From NCBI GenBank assembly GCA_025991245.1, contig BQMJ01000023.1, forward strand, positions 181,768 through 245,767: DNA of 64,000 nt. The letters run 5' to 3'. This DNA is from Galdieria partita (Eukaryota; Rhodophyta; Bangiophyceae; Galdieriales; Galdieriaceae). Each line of letters begins with the position of its first letter. Position 1 is the stretch's first letter. This document shows, piece by piece, positions 22,692 to 33,646 of this stretch. A model generated the notes under the pieces. It was not told where the DNA came from. It saw only the letters and a program-made list of their open reading frames with translations, and did not search any database. The translations under genes were made by a program, and so were the position numbers.

Positions 22692-23735
22692 ATGGGTGCT
22701 TGTCTTTCTATTGAAGATAAAAGTCCCCAGCCATCCAAAAAAGTTACTAGAGGAAACCAAAACTACTCGAAAGGAGCCAAAAAGAGAACAACCCATCGTG
22801 CTCCATCGTATAAGACAAAGGCTGTTCCTTATGGACAACGAACTCGTACTCAACCAGACCAACTTTCTAAGACGGTTCTAGCCAACGATAACTCTCATAG
22901 ACTTTTATCGACTCCCACTACTAGAAGATCTACATCAAAGCCAAAGGTTGCTTATGCTGCAAAGGATAACACTCCTGTTCTTCGTGAAGTCAATCGTGGC
23001 TCTAATCTTTTACAGCATTCAACTCATCAGAGCTTTGAAGACTCCAAAGCAAAGAGTTCAAATGACGCATTTCAAGAAATAAAACAACCTGCAGAACAAC
23101 AACAGCAACTACATGATACGGAGCAAACTTCTTCATTGGCTACCCCATGGGTATCTGGCAGTCTTGTACAACAACGCATGAGTCAATTGTTTCAAAGCAA
23201 TTTGCTTCGAACGGAACACCAACAGAACAATGAGAATATAAGTTGGAGCGGACTTGTCAAGCAGCGACAAAGCATATTTCAAAACAATAATCATTCTCTT
23301 TCAGAAACAGTGCTCAAGAAAGATACCAAGCCGATAGAAAAGGGCAAAGATTCTGACAACATGAAGAAAAACCCTTCTATGAAAGAAAACGCAACTCCAT
23401 TCATGGAGTCAAAGGATCAGCCGGTCGTGGATTCTTATCCTTTTAAAGAGACGGTAGATACATCAACTGAGTGGAAGCAAGAAACGGAAACTCCCAGCCA
23501 GCAATATGGTCCCCATCACTCTCACAGGCTTCCCCGAAAGAAAATAGAAGAAACTTGGCCTGAAATGCGTGATCAAGAGACCTTAGACATTGAGAAATGG
23601 AGAAATAGAAGAACCAGACGAATGGTGCGTAACTCTGTTTTAATGGAAGAACAAGAAGACCCCGAACAAGCTGCTGCACGAAGTATGCGTGGAAGTGTTT
23701 TACGTGCTCATTCTTCCATGAAGTTTCAATTTTAA
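22692..23735 (+). CDS. Hypothetical protein with N-myristoylation/palmitoylation signal
   Basis: Intronless 347-aa frame starting MGACLSIEDK. Gly2 with Ser6 and Cys4 fits N-myristoylation plus palmitoylation, so the start at 22692 is chosen over upstream non-ATG extensions. The rest is low complexity (Gln, Ser, Lys, Thr). It contains two motifs like those of the preceding gene (SLVQQRMSQLFQSN and GLVKQRQSIFQN, each after a Trp-x-Ser-Gly). An acidic/basic helix follows near the end (ETLDIEKWRNRRTRRMVR), and the protein ends QLAA-like AAARSMRGSVLRAHSS. It probably associates with the inner face of the plasma or another membrane. The function is unknown. Confidence 0.65.
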   Translation: MGACLSIEDKSPQPSKKVTRGNQNYSKGAKKRTTHRAPSYKTKAVPYGQRTRTQPDQLSKTVLANDNSHRLLSTPTTRRSTSKPKVAYAAKDNTPVLREVNRGSNLLQHSTHQSFEDSKAKSSNDAFQEIKQPAEQQQQLHDTEQTSSLATPWVSGSLVQQRMSQLFQSNLLRTEHQQNNENISWSGLVKQRQSIFQNNNHSLSETVLKKDTKPIEKGKDSDNMKKNPSMKENATPFMESKDQPVVDSYPFKETVDTSTEWKQETETPSQQYGPHHSHRLPRKKIEETWPEMRDQETLDIEKWRNRRTRRMVRNSVLMEEQEDPEQAAARSMRGSVLRAHSSMKFQF

Positions 23736-23809
23736 TAAAAATTGGATTTCTTCAGTGGATGATCAAGTGTGACTTTTTTCCCAAAACCAACTGAAAGAGA
23801 ACAACGTTT

Positions 23810-24385
23810 ATGGCACAAGATAGTACGACTCATGCAGTTGATGACTTGGCTCATCTCTCATGGAGGGATAATTGGTTTTTGGCAAACTTCCCTTTGACAT
23901 CAGACACAGTTTTAGACTATTTTTCTGGGTCTCCTTTTTATGATCCTTCTTGCAACAATGAGCAGATTCGAATGCAGGGACTCGATCCTTCAGTGTTATA
24001 TAACATGGTAGGAACAGAATATGTGGTAACGAATCAACAAGAACCAGTCTTTTTCATAGTCGAAAAGGTTCACAGATACAACAAAGAGGAAACCAAGACG
24101 CTACAAATATTCTATATTTTGGAAGGAACCGTATATCAATCGCCTTCTCTCCGAAGTTTACTATTGTCAAGGTTGTCGGAGAGTTTTTTTCATATATCTG
24201 GAAGTTTTGAATCTTTACAGCAATCCTCATTGTTTAGCAAAGTATCTAGTGATCTATTGGTGAACAGCGATGGTATAGAGGAGCAAAGCAGAGTAGAAAA
24301 CTCGGAGAAAGTGACCAAATACTTTCAAGAAGAACCCAAAGGAGTGGAAGCATCTATCATTGACCGTATTCTGTTCTCCCTGTAG
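23810..24385 (+). CDS. MED6: Mediator complex subunit 6
   Basis: Intronless 191-aa protein with the MED6 core: LSWRDNWFL, TVLDYFSGSPFYDPSCNNE, VGTEYVV, PVFFIVEK-type strand, and LQIFYILEGTVYQSPSLRSLLLSRL, which is the most conserved block of the family. MED6 sits in the Mediator head and helps couple activators to RNA polymerase II. It is short compared with animal MED6, with only a 50-residue tail after the core. The start at 23810 is the first ATG and lies about 75 bp after the preceding gene. Confidence 0.9.
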   Translation: MAQDSTTHAVDDLAHLSWRDNWFLANFPLTSDTVLDYFSGSPFYDPSCNNEQIRMQGLDPSVLYNMVGTEYVVTNQQEPVFFIVEKVHRYNKEETKTLQIFYILEGTVYQSPSLRSLLLSRLSESFFHISGSFESLQQSSLFSKVSSDLLVNSDGIEEQSRVENSEKVTKYFQEEPKGVEASIIDRILFSL

Positions 24386-24584
24386 TCTTGGATTCTTCAA
24401 GTCACCAAGTGAATATCCGAGCTTGTGTTTGTTTATGTATATATATTTGTGTTTCAAGACGAAAGTTTTTTGTACCATTTGAATAGAGCATAAAATGATT
24501 TCAGCGCAAGTTTGAAAAGAGCACATTGGGAAAAGGAATTGAAGCGCGCGCCGTTGGTTTGTTGTGTTGGTCACGCCGACTCGA

Positions 24585-25366
24585 ATGGTAAAGCATAACT
24601 TTTGTTTTCTCAAGTTCTATTCTCATTCTTGGAAACCAAGGCTTCTCATTTTCAAGCAGGGGCTCAAACAGACGGTACAAACGTTCCCACCTTTAAAATC
24701 ATCCTGGTAGGAGATGGAGGCGTTGGTAAAACAACTTTTGTGAAGAGACACCTTTCCGGAGAATTTGAAAAGAAGTACATCGCTACAGTAGGTGTCGAAG
24801 TACATCCTCTTAAATTTCATACCAACAGAGGTCCCATTGTTTTCAATGTTTGGGATACTGCCGGCCAAGAAAAGTTTGGAGGTTTGAGGGATGGCTACTA
24901 GTAAGTTTTCTTTGTTGAGAATCTTGAGTTGTCCCATAACCGAACCCTATTTAGTATTCAAGGACAAGGTGCCATTATCATGTTTGACGTTACTTCTAGA
25001 ATTACCTACAAGAATGTTGCCAATTGGCACCGAGATTTGGTTCGAGTATGTGAAAATATTCCCATCGTACTCGTTGGGAACAAGGTAGATGTGAAGGATA
25101 GAAAGGTTAAAGCGAAGCAGATTACTTTTCATAGAAAAAAGAATCTCCAATACTACGATATTTCTGCAAAGAGCAACTATAACTTTGAGAAACCATTCCT
25201 ATGGCTTGCTCGAAAGTTGGTTGGTGATCCCAATTTGGTATTTGTAGAAGCACCAGCGCTTGCTCCGGCAGAAGTTCATATTGACGATACTTACAAAGCT
25301 CAAATGGAAGCAGAGTTACAACAAGCTCAGAATGTAGCCTTACCTGATGAAGATGACGACATGTAA
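24585..25366 (+). CDS. RAN: Ran GTPase (nuclear transport)
   Basis: Three exons: the start codon alone (24585-24587), 24641-24900 and 24955-25366, giving 224 aa. The 53-nt first intron begins directly after ATG. The GTPase motifs are GDGGVGKTT (P-loop), [12 protein letters not shown] (switch I), [20 protein letters not shown] (switch II, Ran-specific), GNKVDVKDR and [13 protein letters not shown]. The acidic C-terminal tail ends DEDDDM, the Ran hallmark. Ran directs importin/exportin cargo cycles and spindle assembly. A downstream-shifted start is unlikely because residues before the P-loop otherwise lack an ATG. Confidence 0.93.
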
Positions 25367-25450
25367 CACAAAGAATGTGAAGGAAGGAAGAGTGGTAGAG
25401 GGAGACCCACGTTTGTTGGATGTCGTATAAACAATAAACTGCGATTCGCA

Positions 25451-26905
25451 ATGATTCCTTTGAGAATGTTTGTTGAGAGTTGCAAGTTATCTCCAACCAC
25501 TGTGCGACGTGGCAAGTGTTTGTACAAATATTGGAACAATGTTTCCAAAAGTGTTGTTCACATTGAGTTTGGTTTACGTTGTTTTGGGTATTTAAAGAAT
25601 CGAAAGGGATGGAGGAACAACTTGTTGCATATGTCATATCCCAGTACAAGTACGAAACGGGATGAAAACTATCATTTTCCTTGTTTTCAACCATCTAAAA
25701 AGGGTATTCTATTTACTTTGTTGTTAACCAGTGCAGTATTCTTCATCAAGTATAAGCTCTCCACTCACAGACTCCGTTCCATGCGGTTATTCTATTCTTT
25801 GTTATTTGCTTGTTGTGCTTTTGGAGTTTCTTGGTTAGTGTCAGCGAATATGTCATATTGTCAGTCGTTACAATCACCTGAAGCAATAGTTGATTCCACA
25901 AGTCAATTTATTCCAGTGAAAGGTGCAGTCATTCATTTCCAACAATATATTCCAGTGAACAAAGTATCGAAAGATGGGACTTGGGGAATGATACTTCTTC
26001 ACGGTTTTGGTTCTTGGTTATACACATATCATATGTTTTGGAGATTTTGTGTGAAGGAGTTGGATTGTACTTTTCTTGCGTTTGATCGTCCTGCGTTTGG
26101 TTTCTCGTCGAGACCCAGAGATAAGAAATACTATTCTCAGAGTTTTGCTATTTATCTCGTTGGTTTTTTCATGGATCGATTATCTCAGTTGGGCATATCT
26201 AAGCACGTTATTGTTGGACACAGTATGGGAGGTCTTACAGCGGCATTGGCAGCTTTGAAGTATCGACATGGTGTAAGAGCATTGGTTCTTATTGCAGCCG
26301 CTATTCCGACCGTGAAAAGCAAAGGGTCAGTGGAAGAAGAGTTCAGTGGGCGGTTGGATAGAAAAGTCCTATTGGCTGTTCTTCATGGGATGCGGTTATT
26401 TGTGGTCCATGTGTGGATAAGGCTGTTGGTTGGTTTCGTATCTTTCGTGATTCAACCCTTGATGTATGTTTCACTTTCTTTATTGGTTTCTCAAGAAATG
26501 TTTTGGAGAAGAGGTCTCTCAGTTGCTTGGTATTCGATAGAGAAGTTGACGGACAAAGTCATTGAACAATATCGTCTTCCCACTTTAGTCAAACATTGGC
26601 AACGAGGATTGATTGACTTTGTTGTTGCCAATAGAAACAAAACTCCCTTTTATCCAACTTCAGTGTCTATGGATGAACAGAAGAACATAGTTGATCAGTT
26701 ATCGAAAAGTAATATTCCTATACTACTTATTCATGGAAAAGAAGATCGTGTGATACCTTTGAAGCGTTCCTTGGAATTGGCAGCCAACCTTCCTCAGGCA
26801 CGACTCGTTGTGATTCCTCAATGTGGACATGTTCCACAAGAAGAACAACCACAACGAGTATGGGATGTGATAAGGGAGTTTTTATATTCAAGTGAGGAGA
26901 TTTGA
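25451..26905 (+). CDS. Membrane-anchored alpha/beta hydrolase
   Basis: Intronless 484-aa protein. The first 75 residues are basic and could be an organelle targeting sequence. Two hydrophobic segments follow at about 80-98 and 113-133. The hydrolase fold starts near residue 155: ILLHGFGSWLYTYH (oxyanion HG), FDRPAFGFSS, GHSMGG nucleophile Ser (about 258), GKEDRVIP Asp (about 432) and QCGHVPQEE His (about 458). The catalytic triad is complete. Family members are lipases, esterases or thioesterases; plant relatives include plastid ABHD proteins. The substrate is unknown. Convergent with the metallophosphoesterase, 155 bp away. Confidence 0.85.
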   Translation: MIPLRMFVESCKLSPTTVRRGKCLYKYWNNVSKSVVHIEFGLRCFGYLKNRKGWRNNLLHMSYPSTSTKRDENYHFPCFQPSKKGILFTLLLTSAVFFIKYKLSTHRLRSMRLFYSLLFACCAFGVSWLVSANMSYCQSLQSPEAIVDSTSQFIPVKGAVIHFQQYIPVNKVSKDGTWGMILLHGFGSWLYTYHMFWRFCVKELDCTFLAFDRPAFGFSSRPRDKKYYSQSFAIYLVGFFMDRLSQLGISKHVIVGHSMGGLTAALAALKYRHGVRALVLIAAAIPTVKSKGSVEEEFSGRLDRKVLLAVLHGMRLFVVHVWIRLLVGFVSFVIQPLMYVSLSLLVSQEMFWRRGLSVAWYSIEKLTDKVIEQYRLPTLVKHWQRGLIDFVVANRNKTPFYPTSVSMDEQKNIVDQLSKSNIPILLIHGKEDRVIPLKRSLELAANLPQARLVVIPQCGHVPQEEQPQRVWDVIREFLYSSEEI

Positions 26906-27060
26906 ACATCACCATTGAAATCATCCATTGTGGGCAATTACCTGGAAGCTTGAGTATAGAACCATTCGATATCAACTATACTTACCCAATATGGATTGGG
27001 TCGATATAATATAGGGGGTCCATCTAAACACTCAAATTGTCGATGATTACTATTCCATTC

Positions 27061-28367
27061 CTAAAATATATATTTCGCTCTCGTTGGTATACATCTCCTT
27101 TTTATATCTTTGGTTTCACTTACATATCTTGTCACCGATAACACTTTCCATTCATTTGTGTCATCAATAGGATTGTCCATAGCCATTCCCATCTTCACTT
27201 CATAAAATCCAGCCTTCTTTTGTGGCTTGTTTCCCAAATAACTTGTACTGCCACAACAAAGAAATCGTACCATACGACCATTCATAAGCACACTCTGCAT
27301 ATAATGTTCGTGATCATGTCCACACAAGTAAGCCAATGGAGGTTGTCTACAAAAAACTTGATACAGTTCGTGCACATCCTTTAAACTACGACCAAAACTA
27401 TCCGATATGCTCCCATCTATATTCAGTACTGGATAATGTCCAACTACTATACAACGAGAAGAGTCCAATCGTTCCAGTAACATTTCCAATCTTTCCAATT
27501 GTGGTGCAGAATTCTCTCCAAACGACCACTTACTGGGTCTGGCCTAAACAATATATAAATGGATTCTAAGCAAATAATCATTCAGAGATAAAAAGAAATA
27601 ACCAACTTGATCCAACGCAATAACTTTCAAACCAAAACCTGCATCATAGACTCTAGGCCATGGAGTTTCTGTTTCTATCAGCTACAAAATCTCTTTCGAA
27701 TCTTTCTCTGTTCCTTACCTTGTGTCACTTTCCATTTCCCATTTTCCCAAACATCTCCTCCTTTCATATATTCGCCAAAATATTGTTCCATCAAATATTC
27801 ACTATTCTTAGTATACCGATCGTGATTACCTGCAATCATAATATTAGGATATTTCTCCAACATGGGAGATAATATGGACTTTGCTATTTCAAATTCGGCT
27901 GGCAGACCCAACCCTGTTAAATCCCCTATAAAACGTTATTCCGATCATACTGTCAAAATAGCTCAAAAGACAAACCAGAAAATATACATAGGTCAGGTTG
28001 TAGAGTGTCTATTTGGCTGACCATTGTAGGAACCAACTCTGCCGCACGGAAATCCTAACCACCATTTTCACAACTGCATATAGATAATCAACAAAACAAC
28101 TCTTACGTGTCTTCTTCCTTTTACATAGAGATGAGCCAAACCCAACAACTGTTTCCACGTAGGTAAAAGAGTAGGCTATTTAAATATATATATGTCACTG
28201 TTCAGTACCTACACATGGCCTATTGATTACGCAATACAAACCAACTGCAACACATGAAAATGGACATCTGTCCAGTGTATCAGTCGAAAAACTTTCATTT
28301 CACAAGGTTGTTCACTTTGGGCCGTTGTGTGTCCTGTGGAAGAGTGGTGGTTCGATGTTTCCGTCAT
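27061..28367 (-). CDS. Calcineurin-like metallophosphoesterase
   Basis: Six exons (28367-28254, 28175-28107, 28054-27976, 27925-27719, 27674-27607, 27543-27061) give 339 aa. The metal-binding motifs appear in the expected order: HWTDVHF (D-x-H), SGDLTG (G-D), MIAGNHDRY (GNH-D/E), VVGHYPV (H) and CGHDHEHY (G-H-x-H). The overall pattern is that of the metallophosphoesterase superfamily; a purple acid phosphatase or phosphodiesterase role cannot be separated by eye. No signal peptide is seen. The 44-nt intron 4 is the shortest in the gene and its acceptor was chosen because nearer AGs leave a stop in frame. Confidence 0.8.
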
Positions 28368-28708
28368 TCTAACGAATAACAACTCCCTCTTGGGTCGTCT
28401 CACAAAATTCCCAAAGACGGGTTGCTTTGTTGTCAAAAACTGTGTTGTTATTTTTGGGTGAAGCTGCGTCTGTCTAAGTTTCTATCAGTACACTATTCAA
28501 GAGGGACTAGAGAAACACAACCTGTTGTTCTTGAAACAGTTATTGGAGGTTGCTATGAAACACAAAGAGTAACTAATAGGCAACGTATGTATATCATGCA
28601 TATGTTTGTGCGCGTCAATCTCAAGCAACCGAAAATAAAAGTCACCCCAAATTCTTTGAATCTTTGAGAAACTTTATAAAAGCAAATCCAAAAGGAGAGG
28701 ATCGTCCA
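28368..28708. other. Intergenic region
   Basis: This 341-bp spacer lies between the start of the metallophosphoesterase and the 3' end of ALB3, both on the minus strand. It presumably contains the phosphoesterase promoter and the ALB3 terminator. A plus-strand open frame at about 28422-28667 has no recognisable domain and is not called. Confidence 0.55.
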
Positions 28709-30193
28709 TCACTTGACCTTTTTGGAACTCGTTTTGGTTGAACTATCGGAATTTTCATCGATATAGGAATCTTTTCCTACTCCATTACTAGACACTGATA
28801 GGGCTTTGTTCTTTTTCTGAGGAGGATTCTGGCCACCACTTTGACTGCTACCAAATCCCATTACTTTCGATGGCTTACCCGTCTCCTGACTCTTCTTCAA
28901 CTTTCCTTGTGATAACATTTCCTTGTATTTCTGACCAGCTGGTGTATACTTGCTACGAATCAGCACAGTTTGCAAGGTCGATACAATATTGTTGGTAACC
29001 CAATAAAGTGTCAATCCACTAGAAACATTCAATGAAAACCAACCCACAAGAAAAGGCAGAAACTTTAATATCCCGTTGGCTCGTTTTTGCGGATCATCTT
29101 CTTCTTGACCGCTACTTGAAGAAGGGCTCAAAATACTCTGTGAAATAAACTGCGAAACTACCAATATTGTAGGAAGTATCAAGTAACAAATGGCATCGTG
29201 CCATCCAATAGGTGGTGCACCATCTCGAAAAGGAAATAACCAAGTATCCAAGCCCTGCCCTACTCGACTCACAGGACCATCTAAACTAGGAACAAAGAAA
29301 AAACCTTCCTATTATGCAAAATAACATGAAAATTCAGCTTCCAACCAACAAATGACATTCGAGCGGCTTACATGAATTTGATCCGTGCTAGCCAGATTTA
29401 ACAAGGCCCTATATAACGCTATCCATACAGGAATTTGCACCAACACAGGAAGACAGCCTGCTAAAGGATTGATATTCGATTCCTTGTACAACTTGGCAGT
29501 TTCCATATTCAACAACTGTGGATTGTCCTTGTATAGCGCTTGCAACTCTTTTACTTTTGGCTGCATTGCTTGCATCGACAACGTAGACTCCATCTGCTTA
29601 TAGTTCAACGGAAAAGTAACTAGCTTCACTAGAATAGTGAATAAAATGATGGAAAAGCCCCAAGCATAAGGTAACCCTGCACCTATTTCAACACATTAAA
29701 AAAGGAAAAATACACAAAATACAAGAAACACACCTTCAAGATAACTATGAAACATGGTCACCGCAGTTTGGATAACATTGACAAAAGAATCAAAAAGACC
29801 AGGATTCTTTGCTACTTCAGCACTTGCAGACGTAGCCTGGTCGGTTGCCTCCGCTACTAGAGTTTGTAACTGTGTTGTAAAACGACTACCCAAAAGAAAT
29901 GAAGGATCAGAGGGTAGAATACTTTGGAAGGCAGTAATAATGGAAGGGTCTAAAAGACTCGAAACCAATACCAGTGAACTAGTTCTAGAACTAGTTCGTT
30001 GACGAATTGAACGGCAACTGGAGGTTTTCAACAGACGTTTCCCATTAAACATTCCTCGAGTTGAAAGAAACCAAATAACACCTCGACCCTTTTCCAGCGA
30101 ACACTGTTGACATGACTTGGAATATACACGCGGTTTTGCTGATAACCCATACGACACAAAACACAGATCGCTCACTTCCGCCTTCGTCAACAT
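28709..30193 (-). CDS. ALB3: ALB3/YidC/Oxa1 family insertase, plastid (thylakoid) type
   Basis: Three exons (30193-29734, 29682-29372, 29308-28709) encode 456 aa. A Ser/Arg-rich N-terminus of roughly 75 residues looks like a plastid transit peptide. The YidC/Oxa1 core has the membrane segments GLPYAWGFSIILFTILVKLV, NPLAGCLPVLVQIPVWIALYRAL, LILPTILVVSQFISQSIL and FLVGWFSLNVSSGLTLYWVTNN, with QAMQPKVKELQALYKDNPQ in the cytosolic/stromal coiled region. The C-terminal tail is Ser/Lys-rich, the position where ALB3 binds cpSRP43 in plants. It inserts light-harvesting and other proteins into thylakoids. A mitochondrial Oxa1 is less likely given the ALB3-type core. Confidence 0.88.
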
Positions 30194-31393
30194 GAGAATC
30201 TAATTAACAGTTAACCCTCCAACCATTCACTGCATTACGAACGATTTCGCCTGACTACTGGAGTCTGCAGCAAACAAGTTTTACTAAATATTCGAGATTA
30301 TATTCCAATTTGAAACAATTTACACCCGAGTTATTTGTCAAAGAGTGAGTTCCTCCTAAACTACAAAAGATTTCGAATAGAGTTCAAATCTGGAGACTGA
30401 CTACGAAGCTAAACTATCTTAAAGGATCTCAAGTAACTACTCACCAAGTGCCCTTCTAAAGTAATACAAGACCCACGTACAACATAACCAAATTTAAAAG
30501 AAACTTTCAAACTTTTTAAAATAAATAGGAATATATGTATACGTATATAAGTTTGATACACGAATCCCTCCACTGTACCACATTTCAAAATAATAGCCAT
30601 TATTGTCATCAATATGAATGGTCGTAACTCACGCAGTAGAAATCAAAAACTTGCAGAAAAACACAAAGTATATGCGCAGAATCAAATTTACAGAAGAAAA
30701 TTTATAATAGCAAAAAGAAAAGTTCGTAATGATCACAAAAATGCAATGAACTTGTCGAAGAAGATCACCCAGAATTCTCTAGGCCAACAGTAAGAAGAAA
30801 CTATAAATGTAGGAATGCATCAACCTTAAAAAAGTGGGTAGTGCAAGACACTATCAAGAAAACAGGAAATATCATCAAGCCAAAAAAAGACAATAATGTA
30901 CTATTCCAATTTCCAATAATGCCAATTTAAAGAGAACAATCAATGTTGAACATTTTTTCCATCCATTATGGTCTACATAAGAAATATAATTAAAACTGAG
31001 CGTTAAATATTTTTCAAAAAAATTATTTCTCGTTTAAAGTTCTCTATTTTTTTTCAGTGTAGCCAAATTACTCCAAATTATTTATTATGGAATTAATCCT
31101 TTGAATTATGAAATAATTCTTAATTTGAATCGAAATGATTATTGAATACGGCTTATTGCTATTGTTAAAAAAAAAGCTTTAGTTTTTTAATATATAACTA
31201 TTCTATATTGTAAATAATAATAGTCTGGATGACAGTATTGGCATCCCCTGAATATAAACAAGTGAGTAATGTTCGTGATTGGCTAAAATTCAACTGACTA
31301 CGGCGTGACTGAGGCTGTTGAATTATTTTTAGATTGGCCGTTGGCGTGCTTGTCGTCTCTGGGAGTTCTTGTCAGATTGTTTCTTGTAGTATT
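30194..31393. other. AT-rich intergenic region upstream of argininosuccinate synthase
   Basis: About 1.2 kb of markedly AT-rich sequence between divergent genes, unusual within this otherwise compact segment. A 59-codon Lys/Arg-rich frame on the plus strand (30614-30793) is present but has no similarity I recognise. Runs of A and T at 30950-31200 resemble the composition of the subtelomeric part of the window. No RNA gene is identified. Confidence 0.6.
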
Positions 31394-32662
31394 ATGTCTA
31401 AAGGGAAGGTAGTTTTAGCTTATTCCGGTGGTTTAGATACTTCCGTTATTTTAAAGTGGCTTCAAGAGGAAGGGTACTCTGTGATATGTTTCATCGCGGA
31501 TGTTGGCCAAGATGAAGACTTCAATGCTGCGAAGGAACGTGCTCTTAGTTTGGGTGCTGAGCGAGTGTATGTGGAAGATCTGAAGCGTGTATTTGTGACG
31601 GATTACATATTTCCTGCGATCAAAGCAAACGCCATTTATGAAAGTCGATATCTACTGGGCACTTCGTTAGCTCGTCCTTGTATTGCGAAACGCCAAGTGG
31701 AGATTGCAGAGCAGGAGGGAGCACTATTTGTTGCTCATGGTGCTACTGGTAAAGGAAATGATCAAGTTCGTTTTGAACTAACCTATTATGCTTTGAATCC
31801 GTCGATCCAAGTCATTGCTCCTTGGAGAGAACCTCGCTTTTTTCATCGATTCAGTGGTCGCACTGATTTACTGAACTATGCTCGTCAGAAAGGGATTAGT
31901 ATGCCTTCTGGAGAGAAGCCTCCGTATTCCATGGACGAGAATTTGATGCATATCAGTTACGAAAGTGGTGATTTAGAAGATCCTCGCAGTCCTGGCAGTG
32001 AGTCGATGTACAAGAAGACTGGGCGCTTGGAGGAATGGGCGCCGGAACCGGAAGTTATTCGGATTCACTTTCGAGATGGCACGCCCGTTGCTGTGGAGAA
32101 CAAGAAAGGCGAAAGGGAGGAAGATGCGCTGCAGCTATTTCTATATTTGAACCGAGTTGCCTGCCGCCATGGCATAGGGCGCGTGGATATTGTCGAGAAT
32201 CGATTCGTGGGTATCAAAAGTAGAGGCATTTATGAGACCCCTGGTGCAACTATTTTGCGCTGCGCACATTTAGATATTGAAGGGATTGCAATGGATCGAG
32301 AAGTGTTACGATTGAGGGACATGCTGTCTCCCAAGTTTTCAGAAATACTGTATTACGGGTTTTGGTTTTCACCAGAAATGGATTTCTTATTGGCTGCGAT
32401 GAACAAAGCACAAGAGTTGGTGGACGGGTGGGTGGACGTGCTGTGTTACAAAGGAAATTGCATGGCGGTTGCTAGGGAGTCGCCGACATCGTTGTACAGC
32501 GACAAGTTGGCGAGCATGGAGGAAGTAGAGAGCTACAATCCGACAGACGCCGGAGGTTTTATCCGCATCAACGCCATAAGGTTGCGCGCGCACCGCGAAA
32601 TTCTGAAAAAAGTGGATCCGGAACGCTTAAAGAAATACGACATCAAAGGAGTGACGTATTGA
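31394..32662 (+). CDS. argG: Argininosuccinate synthase
   Basis: Intronless 422-aa enzyme of arginine synthesis that joins citrulline and aspartate with ATP. It starts [17 protein letters not shown], carrying the N-type ATP-pyrophosphatase loop at residues 9-17. Next come [34 protein letters not shown] (substrate-binding), PWREPRF and [26 protein letters not shown], all diagnostic. There is no transit peptide on this start; an N-terminal extension in frame lacks an ATG. The gene is visibly more GC-rich, especially in its second half (32,040-32,640), than its AT-rich upstream spacer. The next gene starts only 15 bp after its stop. Confidence 0.95.
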   Translation: MSKGKVVLAYSGGLDTSVILKWLQEEGYSVICFIADVGQDEDFNAAKERALSLGAERVYVEDLKRVFVTDYIFPAIKANAIYESRYLLGTSLARPCIAKRQVEIAEQEGALFVAHGATGKGNDQVRFELTYYALNPSIQVIAPWREPRFFHRFSGRTDLLNYARQKGISMPSGEKPPYSMDENLMHISYESGDLEDPRSPGSESMYKKTGRLEEWAPEPEVIRIHFRDGTPVAVENKKGEREEDALQLFLYLNRVACRHGIGRVDIVENRFVGIKSRGIYETPGATILRCAHLDIEGIAMDREVLRLRDMLSPKFSEILYYGFWFSPEMDFLLAAMNKAQELVDGWVDVLCYKGNCMAVARESPTSLYSDKLASMEEVESYNPTDAGGFIRINAIRLRAHREILKKVDPERLKKYDIKGVTY

Positions 32663-32677
32663 ATAAATTGGGGCTTG

Positions 32678-33606
32678 ATGACGAGCCGCTTGGAAATTTA
32701 CGGAAATAAGAAAACCTTCAAGTAAGTCGCGTCGTCGAAATGTGTGCAACCGCTCACCGTTTATTTGCAACGCTCACAGTTTCCCAGAAAAAGTGGTGTC
32801 CAATGTTTTGCGCTCCCCCTATTTTCGGTCACTGTACCAACTCAAGACATTCAACCAAGTAGGTAAGATGAAAACCACGCAACCCCAAGTTACTGAGCTA
32901 TGTGTATCCAGTGGACGAGATATACAATCAGGTGTCTTATTTGGAACCTTGGGTGGCAGGCAAAGGTGTCGGTACCCCTTCTTCAGCGTTTTGTTTGCTG
33001 TACAAGCTGTTTACGTTGAAACTTTCGGTGAAACAAATTCGCGCGCTGTTGAGACATAAAGACTCACCTTATATAAGAGCATTGGGGTTTATGTATCTAA
33101 GGTTTGGAGTAGACCCGAGAGAACTTTGGTCCTGGTTTGAACCTTATTTACAGGATGAAGAGCCAATTGTGTTGAAATACAACTCACAACCCACTAGCAT
33201 TGGAAAGTTTGTGAGAGACTTGCTGTCCAAACCCAAGTTTTTTGACGTCGTGTTGCCTAGAATTCCGGTCACTGTGCAAAGAGAAATGGAAAAGCAGTTG
33301 AATGAAAGGTTTCCTGAAGATTCGAAAATAGTGAAGAAACGAAAAAGAGAAGATACTCCGTTGAAGGAACCGACAACAGAAAATGAGACAGAAGCGAAGG
33401 AAGCTTTGGTGCGTCTTCCTCATTGCGAGACGGACACAAGCAAAGTCAAGTCAAGTCTCGAGTCCAGTTTATATTGGGAAGATTTGAAAAAGCGATATGG
33501 TGATACGAGTGGTACACTTGAAACGCAATGGACAACACAACAAGATACTGAAACGCGCACCACACGACTACCCACCGCTGTTAAGAATTACTTGCAAACA
33601 TATTGA
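32678..33606 (+). CDS. PRP38B: Pre-mRNA splicing factor PRP38 family (PRP38B-like)
   Basis: Three exons (32678-32721, 32780-32862, 32912-33606) encode 273 aa. The spliced N-terminus MTSRLEIYGNKKTFNFPEK, followed by VLRSPYFRSLYQLKTFNQVVDEIYNQVSYLEPW, matches the PRP38B layout and supports the 44-nt first exon. The core continues GVGTPSSAFCLLYKLFTLKL and DSPYIRALGFMYLRFGVDP, then FPRIPVPVQ-like LPRIPVTVQREME. The C-terminus is charged. PRP38 proteins act in the U4/U6.U5 tri-snRNP during spliceosome activation. The start lies 15 bp after argG, so its promoter must overlap the argG coding region. It is convergent with the HECT gene, with 40 bp between stops. Confidence 0.9.
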
Positions 33607-33646
33607 AGAGAGATATAAATGTGTGGCCAAGAGTTTTCATGTTGGT

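Noticed and set aside
28422-28667. Plus-strand frame with an RGTRETQP-like stretch, briefly considered as ribosomal protein bL34
   Set aside because: The rest of the bL34 pattern (basic SHGFR/AR block) is missing and the frame lies in a promoter/terminator spacer.
30614-30793. 59-codon Lys/Arg-rich frame upstream of argG
   Set aside because: Its basic composition follows from A-rich DNA, no start context or homologue is recognised, and no neighbour supports it.
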